A program made the translations under genes and the position numbers. The notes under the pieces are model-generated. The model worked only from the letters and a program-made list of their open reading frames with translations, was not told the origin of the DNA and made no database searches. From Ancylobacter novellus (GTDB lineage: Bacteria; Pseudomonadota; Alphaproteobacteria; Rhizobiales; Methylopilaceae), in the NCBI GenBank assembly GCA_003241695.1, contig QFPN01000001.1, positions 1 through 64,000 of the forward strand: DNA of 64,000 nt. The letters run 5' to 3'. Positions 1-8,489 of the stretch are shown piece after piece. Positions within the stretch are counted from its first letter, which is position 1; every line of letters begins with the position of its first letter.

Positions 1-1
1 C

Positions 2-181
2 AAGCTGTTCGAGGACGTCGGGCTGCCCGACATGTCGCTCGAGAACGACCGCTTCATGCTGTGCGGCTCGCCCGACATGATCCGCGACACCCGCCAGCTT
101 CTCGCCGACCGCGGCTACGAGGAAGGCAACCACGGAGAGGCCGGGCACTTCGTCATCGAAAAGGCATTCGTCGAGAAGTAA
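2..181 (+). CDS. fpr: Ferredoxin--NADP+ reductase, C-terminal end (partial)
   Basis: This is the 3' end of a gene that begins before the window; 59 codons remain, with the reading frame starting at base 2 and a TAA stop at 179-181. The visible protein contains CGSPDMIRDTRQLL and ends in GHFVIEKAFVEK. This is the usual end of bacterial flavodoxin/ferredoxin-NADP+ reductases: the NADP-binding lobe helix after a CGSP motif, then a terminal segment that contacts FAD. Such enzymes move electrons between NADPH and ferredoxin or flavodoxin in the cytoplasm. The FAD-binding half is outside the window, so subtype cannot be checked. Confidence 0.85.
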   Translation, partial: KLFEDVGLPDMSLENDRFMLCGSPDMIRDTRQLLADRGYEEGNHGEAGHFVIEKAFVEK

Positions 182-214
182 GGCTGGGGACTCGGAAGGG
201 CGCAGGATCCACGA

Positions 215-313
215 CCGTCATCCCCGAGCCTGTCTCGGGGATCCACGACTTCGGTTCGCGCAGCGCCCTACGATCCAAGTCGTGGATGCCCGCGCTTCGC
301 GCGGGCACGACGG
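215..313. repeat. Palindromic intergenic repeat, family A (copy 1)
   Basis: Two GC-rich hairpins (CCCCGAG/CTCGGGG and GCCCGCG/CGCGGGC) are enclosed by longer arms: ATCCACGACTT at 241-251 is the exact reverse complement of AAGTCGTGGAT at 277-287. It lies in the 348-bp gap between the fpr end and the glucan gene. I see nothing else in that gap apart from GC-rich sequence leading to the next start. Related copies are at 12.5, 12.8 and 36.1 kb. Confidence 0.75.
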
Positions 314-529
314 TGTCAGGCGACGGAACCGGTTGCCCAAGGCCTCGGTTTCAGGAGGCGGCCGCCCGATCCCGAAAAAACGCGGGCGGCGCTAACGCGC
401 ATGCGATCGCCCTCCGGGACGCCACGGAGCCGCTTGCGGGGCGGCGCCCGTCGCGCTACGACGGAAGTCGGAGCCGGACGCGTTCCGGGCTCCGAGGCCC
501 AGCGTTTCCGTCGTCGCGTTCCCCGCTCC

Positions 530-2113
530 ATGACACAAGACATCTTCCGCCGTCTTTCCCGCCGCGGCGCGCTGTCGCTCGGCGGCGCGGCCGCGCTCGC
601 GGCGCTCGGATCGGGCAGGCTCGCGGCCCAGCAGCCCGCGCCCGAGACCTTCGGCTTCGAGCAGGTGGCGCGTCGCGCCCGCGACCTCGCGGCCGCGCCC
701 TACGACCCGCGCCCGCGCGACCTGCCGGACGAGCTGCAGCGCCTCACCTTCGACCAGTATCGCGACATCCGCTTCCGGCCCGACAAGGCGCTGCTCGCCG
801 CGGGCGGCGGACCGTTCCGGATGCAGATGTTCCATCCGGGCTTCCTCTACCGCCGCCCGGTCGTCGTGAACGTCATCCGCGACGGCAACGCCCAGCCGGT
901 CCCGTTCTCGGGGTCGCTGTTCGACTACGGCGGCAACAAGTTCCAGCGCCAGCTTCCGGTCGACCTCGGCTTCGCTGGCTTCCGGCTGCATTATCCGCTC
1001 AACGCCCCGAAGGTGTTCGACGAGCTGATCTCCTTCGTCGGCGCGAGCTACTTCCGCGTGCTCGGGCGCGGCCAGGTCTACGGGCTCTCGGCGCGCGGAA
1101 TCGCGATCAACTGCGGCGGACCGGGGCCGGAGGAGTTTCCGGAGTTCCGCGAGTTCTGGATCGAGCAGCCGGCGCCGAACGCCGACCGCGTGACGATCTA
1201 CGCCCTGCTCGACGGCCCCTCGATCGCCGGCGCGTTCCGTTTCACGATCTATCCCGACGCCGAGACGGTGACCGACGTCACCGCGACGCTGATCCCGCGC
1301 ACGGCGATCGCCAAGCTCGGCGTCGCGCCGCTGACCTCGATGTTCTTCTACGCCGAGAACCAGCGCCGGCATTTCTCCGACTTCCGTCCCGAACTCCACG
1401 ATTCCGACGGCCTCGCGATCCAGACGGGCGGCGGAGAGTGGATCTGGCGGCCGCTGCGCAATCCGAAGACGCCGCAGATCTCGTCCTTCTGGGACAAGAA
1501 CCCCAAGGGCTTCGGCCTGATGCAGCGCGACCGGCTGTTCGAGCACTATCAGGACCTCGACCTCGCCTATCAGCTCCGGCCGAGCTATTTCGTCGAGCCG
1601 CGCGAGGGCTGGGGCGAAGGCCATGTCGAACTGGTCGAACTGCCGACCGACGACGAGACCAACGACAACATCGTGGCGTTCTGGGTTCCGGCCGCGCCGG
1701 TCGAGGCCGGGCGGGAGCTGACCTTCGGCTACCGGCTCCGGGCGATGTCGCTCGAAGGCCGCCTCCACCCCGGCGGACGGGCTGTGAACACCTATCCGAC
1801 CCGCGCCGCGGCGCTCGGCTCGGCCGAGCCGGTGCCGCCCGGCACGCAGCGCTTCATCGTCGACTTCTCGGGCGGCGACCTCGCCTACTACCTCGGCGAT
1901 CCGTCCCGCGTGCAGGTCGTGCCCTCGACCTCGTCGGGCGCGATCGGGCGCACCTTCGTCACGCCGAACGCCAAGATCGGCGGCTTCCGGATCGGCGTCG
2001 ACGTGCAGGCCGACACCGGCAAGACCATGGAGCTGCGCGCCTTCCTCAAGGCGGACGGGCGGACGCTCACCGAGACCTGGACGTTCCCTTACGCCCCCGA
2101 AAACGCGAGCTGA
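530..2113 (+). CDS. Periplasmic glucan biosynthesis protein, OpgG/OpgD (MdoG) family
   Basis: The 527-residue product is an MdoG-family protein acting in the periplasm on the backbone of osmoregulated periplasmic glucans. The frame is open upstream, but I choose ATG 530 because it places a twin-arginine-type signal (LSRRGALSLGGAAALAALG) at the N terminus. Family hallmarks include an N-terminal FGFEQVARRARDLA segment, YRDIRFRPDKAL, and a glucan-binding beta-sandwich region with FSDFRPELHDSDGL and a GEWIWRPLRNP stretch around residues 280-320. The Tat-like signal favours OpgD over the Sec-exported OpgG, but I cannot settle this by eye. No opgH glucosyltransferase gene is next to it, so it appears to be a single-gene unit. 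Confidence 0.88.
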   Translation: MTQDIFRRLSRRGALSLGGAAALAALGSGRLAAQQPAPETFGFEQVARRARDLAAAPYDPRPRDLPDELQRLTFDQYRDIRFRPDKALLAAGGGPFRMQMFHPGFLYRRPVVVNVIRDGNAQPVPFSGSLFDYGGNKFQRQLPVDLGFAGFRLHYPLNAPKVFDELISFVGASYFRVLGRGQVYGLSARGIAINCGGPGPEEFPEFREFWIEQPAPNADRVTIYALLDGPSIAGAFRFTIYPDAETVTDVTATLIPRTAIAKLGVAPLTSMFFYAENQRRHFSDFRPELHDSDGLAIQTGGGEWIWRPLRNPKTPQISSFWDKNPKGFGLMQRDRLFEHYQDLDLAYQLRPSYFVEPREGWGEGHVELVELPTDDETNDNIVAFWVPAAPVEAGRELTFGYRLRAMSLEGRLHPGGRAVNTYPTRAAALGSAEPVPPGTQRFIVDFSGGDLAYYLGDPSRVQVVPSTSSGAIGRTFVTPNAKIGGFRIGVDVQADTGKTMELRAFLKADGRTLTETWTFPYAPENAS

Positions 2114-2171
2114 CCGGCCCGGGCGCTCAAGGTCCGTTCAGAAAAGCCGCAATCGGACTGAAGCCGCGCCG

Positions 2172-2202
2172 CCGTCATGCCCGCCGCAGGCGGGCATGAC
2201 GG
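2172..2202. terminator. Perfect 14-bp hairpin between convergent genes
   Basis: CCGTCATGCCCGCC, a 3-nt GCA loop, and the exact reverse complement form a perfect stem. It lies between the stop of the glucan gene (2113) and the stop of the convergent ialB-like gene (2238), so it could end transcription from both sides. There is no U-tract. It is the simplest member of repeat family A. Confidence 0.6.
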
Positions 2203-2237
2203 CCTGTTCCATCGGCGCTCGATTTGCGAGCGCGCCC

Positions 2238-2744
2238 TCAGGGGCAGACGGCGCGCAGACGCTTCACGGCGTCGGTGACCCCCGCGAGCGGAAACTCGTA
2301 TTTCGTCTCGTTGCCGCGCGCGGACAGCGCCGTGATCGTCATGCTGCGCCCCGACTTCATCGCCTCGAGCAGCTCCTGCTCCCGTTCGGCGCCGGTGGCG
2401 AGCCAAGCGCCCTTGTCGGAGGTGAGCAGCCGGAAGGACGCGCCGTCGATCACGAGGCGCGCCTCCGACCCTTCCTTGAACGGATAGCCGACCTGGAAGC
2501 TGGCCTCGCTCTTCAGATCCTTGCGCACCGTGCTTCTGACGAAGAAGGACACGAGCCCATGATCAAGACGATCCGGAGACGCGTTCGTCGGGGTGGCGTA
2601 GATGAAACATCGCTTCGTCGATTTCTCCGTATACTCCCAGACGCTCCAGCTCTTGTAGGTCCCGACGTTACTGGGACTCTTGGCGGCGCAAGCCGGAGAG
2701 GCGACCAAAATCAACGAAAGGGTTACGAAAGCGGTACGGATCAT
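2238..2744 (-). CDS. Invasion-associated locus B (IalB) family secreted protein
   Basis: The product is 168 residues. The frame is open further upstream, but ATG 2744 gives a clean signal peptide (MIRTAFVTLSLILVASPACA) with an AxA cleavage site, so I use it. The mature part follows the IalB pattern: a RCFIYATPT segment, VSFFVRST, a SFQVGYPFKEGS motif, an alternating-strand region, AMKSGRSMTITALSARG, and a final Cys near the C terminus paired with the earlier one. IalB-family proteins are periplasmic or envelope proteins widespread in Hyphomicrobiales. The name comes from Bartonella erythrocyte invasion and says little about role in free-living species. It is monocistronic and convergent with the glucan gene. 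Confidence 0.85.
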   Translation of the reverse strand: MIRTAFVTLSLILVASPACAAKSPSNVGTYKSWSVWEYTEKSTKRCFIYATPTNASPDRLDHGLVSFFVRSTVRKDLKSEASFQVGYPFKEGSEARLVIDGASFRLLTSDKGAWLATGAEREQELLEAMKSGRSMTITALSARGNETKYEFPLAGVTDAVKRLRAVCP

Positions 2745-2861
2745 GTCGTCGTCAGCGTCCTCTGTGCTGTGACGTGATCTGACGCTCGTTTGGCTAATGA
2801 ATGACGAACAGAACGGCGCGAAAGGTGATCCGTCGATCACGTTCGGGATAGCGACGCGCGA

Positions 2862-3932
2862 TCAACCGCGCGCGACGGCGACGCTCTTCACCAGCGCGTG
2901 CACGACCTTCCCCGGCGCCAGAGCAAGATCGTCGACCGCCCGCCGGGTCAGTTCCGCCTTCAGCACGGCCCCGCCGACGTCGACCGTGACCGACGCGTAC
3001 GGCCCCTGCCCGCGCTTGAGGCCCCGCACCACGCCCGGCAGCACGTTGCGGACCGAGGAGCGCGACGGCGGATCGAGCGAGAGCGCGACGTCGCGGGCGA
3101 GGAAGCGGATGCGGGCGCCCTCCCCCGGCGCGCCGAGGATTCCCGGCGCCCAGACCCGATGGGGCCCGAGCGCGAGGCCGGTCAGTTCGAAGCGCTCGTC
3201 GATCTCTGCGATCGTCGCCTCGACCGTCACGCCGTCGAGGAAGCGGTCGCCGGCGCTTTCGAGGCCCGCGCTCGCGATCGCGGCCTCGACCGGACCCGCG
3301 GCCGCGACCCTCCCTGCGTCGAGCACCACCAGCCAGTCGGCGAGGCGGCGCGCCTCCTCGAGCGCATGGGTGACGTAGAGCACCGGGATCTCGGCCCCTG
3401 CGACCACGGTCTGGAGAAACGGCATGATCTCGGCCTTGCGCTCGGCGTCGAGCGCCGCGAGCGGCTCGTCGAACAGCAGCGCGCGCGGCCCGGACAGCAG
3501 CGCCCGCCCGATCGCGACGCGCTGGCGCTCTCCGCCCGAGAGCGAGCGCGGCCGGCGGTCGAGCAGATGGCCGATCCCGAGCGTCTCGACCACGAGGTCG
3601 AAGTCCGGCGCCGTCGCGCCGCGGCGCCTGCGGCCGAACAGCAGGTTCGAGCGCACGCTGAGATGAGGAAACAGCCGGCTGTCCTGGAACACGACGCCGA
3701 TCCGCCGCTTCGGCGCGGACAGGTTCGTGCGGGCGGTTGCGTCGAACAGCGTCGCGCCGCCGAGCGCGATCCGGCCCTCGTCGGGTCGGACGAGGCCCGA
3801 GACGGCGGAGACGAGCGTCGACTTGCCGGCTCCGGAGCGGCCGAGCACCGCCGTGACCCCCGCCGGCGCCTCGAACGCGACGTCGAGCGCGAAATCGCCG
3901 ACCGACCGGCGGATGTCGACGGAGAGGGTCAT
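2862..3932 (-). CDS. modC: Molybdate ABC transporter ATP-binding protein ModC
   Basis: This 356-residue ATPase energises molybdate import with ModB and ModA. Walker A is GRSGAGKST near residue 30, the ABC signature is LSGGERQR, and Walker B ends LLFDEPLAALD. After the ATPase domain comes a C-terminal MOP/TOBE molybdate-binding domain containing SVRNVLPGVVRGLKRG and ending near KVVHALVKSVAVARG. The frame stays open through the upstream repeat, giving a low-complexity proline/glycine extension; I reject that and start at ATG 3932 (MTLSVDIRRS), where family similarity begins. A 202-bp gap containing a repeat separates it from modB, although these genes usually abut. Confidence 0.93.
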   Translation of the reverse strand: MTLSVDIRRSVGDFALDVAFEAPAGVTAVLGRSGAGKSTLVSAVSGLVRPDEGRIALGGATLFDATARTNLSAPKRRIGVVFQDSRLFPHLSVRSNLLFGRRRRGATAPDFDLVVETLGIGHLLDRRPRSLSGGERQRVAIGRALLSGPRALLFDEPLAALDAERKAEIMPFLQTVVAGAEIPVLYVTHALEEARRLADWLVVLDAGRVAAAGPVEAAIASAGLESAGDRFLDGVTVEATIAEIDERFELTGLALGPHRVWAPGILGAPGEGARIRFLARDVALSLDPPSRSSVRNVLPGVVRGLKRGQGPYASVTVDVGGAVLKAELTRRAVDDLALAPGKVVHALVKSVAVARG

Positions 3933-3967
3933 AGGGCGTCGCCCCAACGAGAGACGCGCGACGTCTC

Positions 3968-4106
3968 CGCCCCCTCCCCCTTGCGGGGAGGGTAAGGGTG
4001 GGGGTGGCTCAGGATGGATCGCTGACCTCGAGCGTAGGGCGGCGTCCCCTTCGCCTCCTCCGGAGCCACCCCCACCCCCGACCCCTCCCCGCAAGGGGGA
4101 GGGGAG
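3968..4106. repeat. GC-rich inverted-end repeat, family B (copy 1)
   Basis: An element of about 140 bp whose ends are CCCTCCCCCTTGCGGGGAGG and its near reverse complement (CTCCCCGCAAGGGGGAGGGG). Each end is followed inward by runs resembling GGGTGGGGGTGGCTC and GGAGCCACCCCCACCC. It sits between modB and modC. Translation through it produces spurious extensions of modC. Confidence 0.85.
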
Positions 4107-4134
4107 AAGAGCACGCAATCGGCCTCCCCGCCCC

Positions 4135-4845
4135 TCATCCCGAAATCCTCGACGACAGCCGCCGCGCCAGGATCTCGGAGGCCACCAGCGCCGCGAGCGA
4201 GAGCGCGATCGCGACCAGCACCAGCCGTCCCGCCGCGGCGTCGCCGCCGGGCGTCTGGGTGAGCGTGTAGATCGCGGCCGGAAGCGTGCGGGTCTCGCCC
4301 GGAATGTTCGACACGAAGGTGATGGTCGCGCCGAACTCGCCCAGCGCCTTGGCGAAGGCGAGCACCAGCCCCGCGAGCACCCCCGGCAGGCTGAGCGGCA
4401 GCGTCACCGCGAGGAAGACGCCGAGACGGCCCGCGCCGAGCGTCGAGGCGGCGTCTTCGAGCCTGCGGTCGACAGCCTCGATCGAGAGCCGGATCGCCCG
4501 CACCATCAGCGGAAACCCCATGATCCCGGCGGCGAGCGCCGCGCCGGTCCAGCGGAAGGAGAACACCAGCCCGCAGCAATCGGCGAGCGGCTTGCCCAGA
4601 AAGCCCTGCCGGCCGAAGGCGATCAGCAGCAGATAGCCGGTGACGACCGGCGGCAGCACGAGCGGCAGGTGGACCACGCCGTCGAGCAGCGTCTTGCCCC
4701 AGAACTTTCCGCGGGCGAGCGCAAGCGCGACCGCCACCGCGAACGGAAGGCTCGCGACGGTTCCGAGGCTGGCCACCAGCAGGCTCAGCCGGACGGCCGT
4801 GAGGTCGTCCGGCTCCAGCCCGAGCGTCGTCGCGAGCGCTTCCAG
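4135..4845 (-). CDS. modB: Molybdate ABC transporter permease ModB (probable CTG start)
   Basis: ModB is the inner-membrane channel of the molybdate importer. Several hydrophobic helices and the EAA-type loop (ASTLGAGRLGVFLAVTLPLSLPG, shown here only as landmarks ASTLGAG and TLPLSLPG) identify a binding-protein-dependent permease. LPLVLPPVVTGYLLL and FAKALGEFGATI are typical of ModB. The first conventional start is GTG 4776 (213 aa), which falls inside the first membrane segment. The frame is open to about 4860 and encodes a ModB-like lead-in (LGLEPDDLTAVRLSLL) with no ATG, GTG or TTG. CTG 4845 has a GGGGAG at 4854-4859 with an 8-nt spacer, lies 4 nt after the modA stop, and gives 236 aa, so I prefer it. 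Confidence 0.85.
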   Translation of the reverse strand: MEALATTLGLEPDDLTAVRLSLLVASLGTVASLPFAVAVALALARGKFWGKTLLDGVVHLPLVLPPVVTGYLLLIAFGRQGFLGKPLADCCGLVFSFRWTGAALAAGIMGFPLMVRAIRLSIEAVDRRLEDAASTLGAGRLGVFLAVTLPLSLPGVLAGLVLAFAKALGEFGATITFVSNIPGETRTLPAAIYTLTQTPGGDAAAGRLVLVAIALSLAALVASEILARRLSSRISG

Positions 4846-4849
4846 CTTC

Positions 4850-5668
4850 TCAGCTCCCCGAAGGCGGAGCGATCACGGTGAAGCCCGCCGCCTCGAAGAC
4901 CGTCCGGGCGGACGACGCGGAGAGGCGCTTCAGGAAGGCGTCGGCGCTCGGGCTCGTCGCGCTCTTGAGCTTGGCCGCCGGATAGACGATCGGCGCGTGG
5001 CTGTCGGCCGGGAAGGTCCCGACGATCTTCACGCCCTTGTCGGCCGCGGCGTCGGTCTTGTAGACGATCCCGAGCGGCGCCTCGCCGCGGGACACCAGCG
5101 CCAGAGCCGCGCGAACGTTTTCGGCGCCGGCGACCTTGGCCGAGACCTTGTCCCACACGCCGAGCTTCTCAAGCGCCGCCTTGCCGTATTTGCCGGCCGG
5201 AACGGAGCCGGGCTCGCCCATGGCGAGACGGCCGTCGCCGAGCAGGCCCGCGAGGTCGACGCCGGACTTCAGGTCGACGTCGCCCTTCGACCAGTCGGCC
5301 GCCGCCACCAGCACCAGCTTGTTGCCGAGCAGGTCGAGACGGCTCGCCGGGTCGATCAGGTCCTTCTGCGCGACGTAATCCATCCACGGCACGTCGGCGG
5401 AGATGAACAGATCGGCCGGCGCCGCCTGTTCGATCTGCTTGGCGAGCGCGGAAGAGGCCGCATAGCTCGTCTTGACCTCGACGCCGGTCTCCTTGGTCCA
5501 GTCCTTGGCGATCTGGTCGAGGGCGTTCTTGAGCGAGGCCGCGGCGAAGACGACGACGGGCGCCTTCGCGTCCTGCGCCATGGCGGGGACGGCGGCGACG
5601 CCAAGGGAAGACGCCGCGAACGCGCCGGCGAGCGCGATCCGGGCGAGGAACCGGCGGGTGATGGACAT
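4850..5668 (-). CDS. modA: Molybdate-binding periplasmic protein ModA
   Basis: The 272-residue protein captures molybdate (or tungstate) in the periplasm and delivers it to ModBC. A signal peptide (ITRRFLARIALAGAFAASSLG...AMA) precedes the mature domain. That domain shows the ModA signature FAAASLKNALDQIA, an SSALAKQIEQAAPADLFISAD segment (landmarks SSALAKQI and DLFISAD), and GSVPAGKYGK in the second lobe, with EAPLGIVYKTDA near the hinge; these loops line the oxyanion pocket. It is the first gene of modABC. I do not see a clear ModE box in the 320 bp upstream. The stop is 4 nt from the proposed modB start, consistent with translational coupling. Confidence 0.94.
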   Translation of the reverse strand: MSITRRFLARIALAGAFAASSLGVAAVPAMAQDAKAPVVVFAAASLKNALDQIAKDWTKETGVEVKTSYAASSALAKQIEQAAPADLFISADVPWMDYVAQKDLIDPASRLDLLGNKLVLVAAADWSKGDVDLKSGVDLAGLLGDGRLAMGEPGSVPAGKYGKAALEKLGVWDKVSAKVAGAENVRAALALVSRGEAPLGIVYKTDAAADKGVKIVGTFPADSHAPIVYPAAKLKSATSPSADAFLKRLSASSARTVFEAAGFTVIAPPSGS

Positions 5669-5962
5669 GGGTGAATCCGTCTGCGCGCCGCGGCGGGGCG
5701 CGGCGATGATGGTCGGCTGGGCGCCGCGCCGACCTCCATCGAGGCGCTAGGCGGCGACATGCGGATGACCGCCATCAGCGGCGGAAGAAGCGCGGCGACG
5801 ATGCCCGAGCGCGCGGATTCCGGCAAGCGGAAGCGCGCATGAGGGCGAAACGGGCGGGAGCGGACCTTCGCCGCCACGGGTCCTTCCTGCCCCTCCCGGC
5901 GTCATCTGCGTCAGGCGCAGCCCCGCATCGCGCCGTTCGCGGGCGAAAAGGACTCGACCGAC
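5669..5962. other. Divergent intergenic region modA / marR
   Basis: About 290 bp between the divergent modA and marR genes. It is GC-rich; I see no gene, riboswitch or molybdate operator that I can support. The marR-proximal end carries the palindromic operator described separately. Confidence 0.5.
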
Positions 5963-5984
5963 ATTAGATAGCATACTATCTAAT
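5963..5984 (+). promoter_or_regulatory. Perfect 9-bp inverted-repeat operator upstream of marR
   Basis: ATTAGATAG, four bases CATA, then CTATCTAAT: both arms match perfectly. It ends 5 bp before the marR start codon, in an AT-rich patch of otherwise GC-rich DNA. Size, symmetry and position are as expected for an autoregulatory MarR-family operator. There is no obvious ribosome-binding site between it and ATG 5990. Confidence 0.75.
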
Positions 5985-5989
5985 AGCAT

Positions 5990-6445
5990 ATGAACGATCC
6001 AACCCCCTCGCTCGACGCTGGCGAATTCGGCTATCAGCTCGCCTTCACGGCGCGGCGGTGGCGGCGTGCGCTCGACGAGGCGCTCGCGCAGACCGGCCTC
6101 ACCGACGCGAGCTGGCGTCCGCTCGTCCATCTCGGCCGGCTCGGCGACGGCGCGCGACAGAACGATCTCGCCCGCTCGCTCGGGGTCGAGGGGCCGACCC
6201 TCGTGCGGGCGCTCGACCGCCTCGCCGCCGCGGGGCTCGTCGAACGCCGCGAGGATCCGACCGACCGGCGCGCCAAGACGCTTCATCTCACGGCGGCGGG
6301 CCGCGACCTCGTCTCCCGGATGCAGGCCGTCGTCCGCCGCGTCTGCGCGGAGTTGCTCGACGCCGCCGACCCGGCCGACGTCGCCGCCTGCGGGCGCGTG
6401 TTCGCGGCGGTCCAGGCCCGCGCCGACGAGGCGGGGGAGGCGTGA
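5990..6445 (+). CDS. MarR-family transcriptional regulator
   Basis: A 151-residue winged-helix protein of typical MarR length. Visible elements are the recognition region (RQNDLARSLGVEGPTLVRALDRL, landmarks LARSLGVEG and LVRALDRL), the wing GLVERREDPTDRRAKTLHLT with the family's DxRxK pattern, and flanking dimerisation helices. It is first in an operon with FUSC, DUF1656 and HlyD-type efflux genes, starting 1 nt before the FUSC start codon. It therefore most likely represses its own operon through the perfect palindrome at 5963-5984 and is released by an aromatic or other small ligand; the ligand is not deducible. The start has no Shine-Dalgarno sequence, so a leaderless mRNA is possible. Confidence 0.92.
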   Translation: MNDPTPSLDAGEFGYQLAFTARRWRRALDEALAQTGLTDASWRPLVHLGRLGDGARQNDLARSLGVEGPTLVRALDRLAAAGLVERREDPTDRRAKTLHLTAAGRDLVSRMQAVVRRVCAELLDAADPADVAACGRVFAAVQARADEAGEA

Positions 6446-6446
6446 C

Positions 6447-8489
6447 ATGGGGCTGACCGAAACGCAGCGCCTCGCTTTCGCGCTCCGCACCACGCTCGCC
6501 GCGCTGCTTGCGGCCTATGTCGCGTTTCTCGTGAACCTGCCGCAGGCCTCGACGTCGATGATCACGGTCTTCATCGTGTCGCAGCCGCTCGCCGGCATGG
6601 TGCTGTCGAAGTCGTTCTTCCGCGTCGCCGGCACGGTCGTCGGCGCGTCGGTCGCGGTGGCGATGACCGCCGTCTTCGGCCAGACGCCCGAGCTGTTCGC
6701 CTTCGCGGTCTCGCTGTGGATCGGCCTCTGCGTGACCGCGTCGGTCTATCTGCGCGACGCGCCGGTCTCCTACGCCGCGCTGCTGTCCGGCTATTCGGTC
6801 GCGATCATCGCCTTTCCCGCCGTCGACAATCCGGCCGGCGTGTTTCAGGCCGCGCTCGACCGCGGCTCGGAGATCACCGTCGGCATCGCCTGCGCGACCA
6901 TCCTCAGCCAGATCCTCTTTCCCGAGAGCGCAGGCGACGCGCTCGCCCGCACCACGGGCGCGGCGATCATCGCTGCGTCCCGCTGGGCGGCCGACACGCT
7001 GAAGGGGCGCGCCGAACCGAAAGCCGTTCTGGCGCAGCGGCGAGACATCATCGCGAAAGTCTCGAAGCTCGAGACGCTTCGCGTCCACGCCTCGTTCGAC
7101 AGCCCGGCGGTGAGGCTCGCAAATCGTCGCCTCAGGCTGCTGCACGGCCGGCTCGTCAGCTTTCTCGCGCTGCTCGTGTCGATCCACGACCGGCTCGAGA
7201 CGCTGCGCGCCGAGCGCCCCGAACGGGCCGAGGCCCTGAAGGTCCGGCTCGCCCGGGCGGCGGAAGCCATGTCGCCGGACGCCGGACCCCAGCTCCGCGC
7301 CGCCGCTCGCCAGGACCTGATCGAAGCGCTGCCCGACATCGCCGCCATGCGCGCCGACCGCGACGCGGTGTTCGAGCGGACGATCCTGCTTCGCGTCGCC
7401 GACCTCGTGGACCTGCGCGGCGACATCGAGGCGTCGGGCGAACCCGATGGGATGGTCGCAGAGGCCGCCAGCCTCGCCCGCTACCGCGACCATGCGCTCG
7501 CCTTCGCGTCCGGCGCCGGCGCCTTCGCGACGCTCGGCCTGTTCTGCGCCTTCTGGATCGCCACCGGCTGGAACGGCGGCGCCGGGGCCGCGATCATGGT
7601 CGCGGTCATGACGAGCCTGTTCGCGCAGCAGGACGACCCGTCCGCCGCCGCGGGCGCCTTCCTTCGCATGACCGGTCTCGGCATCGTCGCGGCCGGCGTC
7701 TACGTGTTCGCGATCCTGCCTCGCCTCGAAGGCTTCGAAGCGCTAGCGGTCGCGCTCGTCCCCCTGCTTTTCGCCGCCGCCTACGCCATGAGCCGGCCCG
7801 CCTACACGCTGAGCGGCCTTGCGGCGGCGCTCGGCGCGCTGAACCTCCTCGGCCTTACGAACGTCATGACGCCGGACTTCGCGAGCTTCGCCAACAGCGC
7901 GGTCGGCCAGATCGTCGGCATCGGGACCGCCGTGGCGGCGCTGCGGGTGACGCGCCCGATCGGCGCCGCCTGGCCGGTCGCGCGGCTCGTCGCGGGCCTG
8001 CGCCGCGAGATCGCGGGCGCGATCGCGGGACGGCGCAAAACCGGCCGGCTTGAGTTCGAAAGCCGCATGTTCGACCGCATCGACGGCCTGATGACGCGGC
8101 TCGACCTCTCCGACCCGGACCAGCTTGCGACCGAACAAGGCGCGCTGGCGAGCCTGCGCGTCGGCCTCAACGCCATGGCGCTGCGCGACGTCGTGCGCCG
8201 CCTGCCGGCCGAGGCGGCGGCGCCGCTCGCCGAAGCGCTCGCCGAGCTCGCCCGCCATTTCCGCCGGCTGGCGCGCGGCGAACCGTCGGCCCCACCGCTC
8301 GCCCGGCTGGACGCCGCGCTCGACGCCGCGCTCGCGGGCGACCTCTGGGACGACGAGGAGACGCGGGACGTGCCGGTCTGGATCTCGTCGGTGCGGACCA
8401 GCCTCGCGCTGCATCCGGCCATGTTCGGCGCCGCGCCGCCCGCGGTCGGTCAGGACGAGAGCGCCGACGCGCTCGAGGAGGCGGCGTGA
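6447..8489 (+). CDS. FUSC-family inner-membrane efflux protein (AaeB-like)
   Basis: The 680-residue protein has the FUSC architecture: an N-terminal block of hydrophobic helices (about residues 10-165), a long soluble middle part, a second helical block (about 345-520), and a cytoplasmic C-terminal region. Family features include LPQASTSMITVFIVSQPLAG near residue 30 and FWIATGWNGGAGAAIMVAVM in the second block. Relatives such as AaeB and YccS-type proteins export aromatic carboxylic acids or similar compounds together with an HlyD-type adaptor. It starts 1 nt after the marR stop and overlaps the next gene by 4 bp (GTGA), so translation is coupled. Substrate unknown. Confidence 0.88.
   Translation: MGLTETQRLAFALRTTLAALLAAYVAFLVNLPQASTSMITVFIVSQPLAGMVLSKSFFRVAGTVVGASVAVAMTAVFGQTPELFAFAVSLWIGLCVTASVYLRDAPVSYAALLSGYSVAIIAFPAVDNPAGVFQAALDRGSEITVGIACATILSQILFPESAGDALARTTGAAIIAASRWAADTLKGRAEPKAVLAQRRDIIAKVSKLETLRVHASFDSPAVRLANRRLRLLHGRLVSFLALLVSIHDRLETLRAERPERAEALKVRLARAAEAMSPDAGPQLRAAARQDLIEALPDIAAMRADRDAVFERTILLRVADLVDLRGDIEASGEPDGMVAEAASLARYRDHALAFASGAGAFATLGLFCAFWIATGWNGGAGAAIMVAVMTSLFAQQDDPSAAAGAFLRMTGLGIVAAGVYVFAILPRLEGFEALAVALVPLLFAAAYAMSRPAYTLSGLAAALGALNLLGLTNVMTPDFASFANSAVGQIVGIGTAVAALRVTRPIGAAWPVARLVAGLRREIAGAIAGRRKTGRLEFESRMFDRIDGLMTRLDLSDPDQLATEQGALASLRVGLNAMALRDVVRRLPAEAAAPLAEALAELARHFRRLARGEPSAPPLARLDAALDAALAGDLWDDEETRDVPVWISSVRTSLALHPAMFGAAPPAVGQDESADALEEAA

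Noticed and set aside
61..2199. 712-codon open frame overlapping the glucan gene in another frame
   Set aside because: Arg-rich, low-complexity translation in a high-GC shadow frame. The overlapping OpgG/OpgD frame has a signal peptide and clear family motifs.
3933..4118. N-terminal extension of ModC through the repeat
   Set aside because: The extra residues are Gly/Pro runs from the family B element. ModC similarity begins at ATG 3932.
5669..5962. Molybdenum-cofactor riboswitch or ModE box upstream of modA
   Set aside because: I could not find the required conserved stems or an inverted ModE-type repeat by eye. A covariance search would be needed to claim one.
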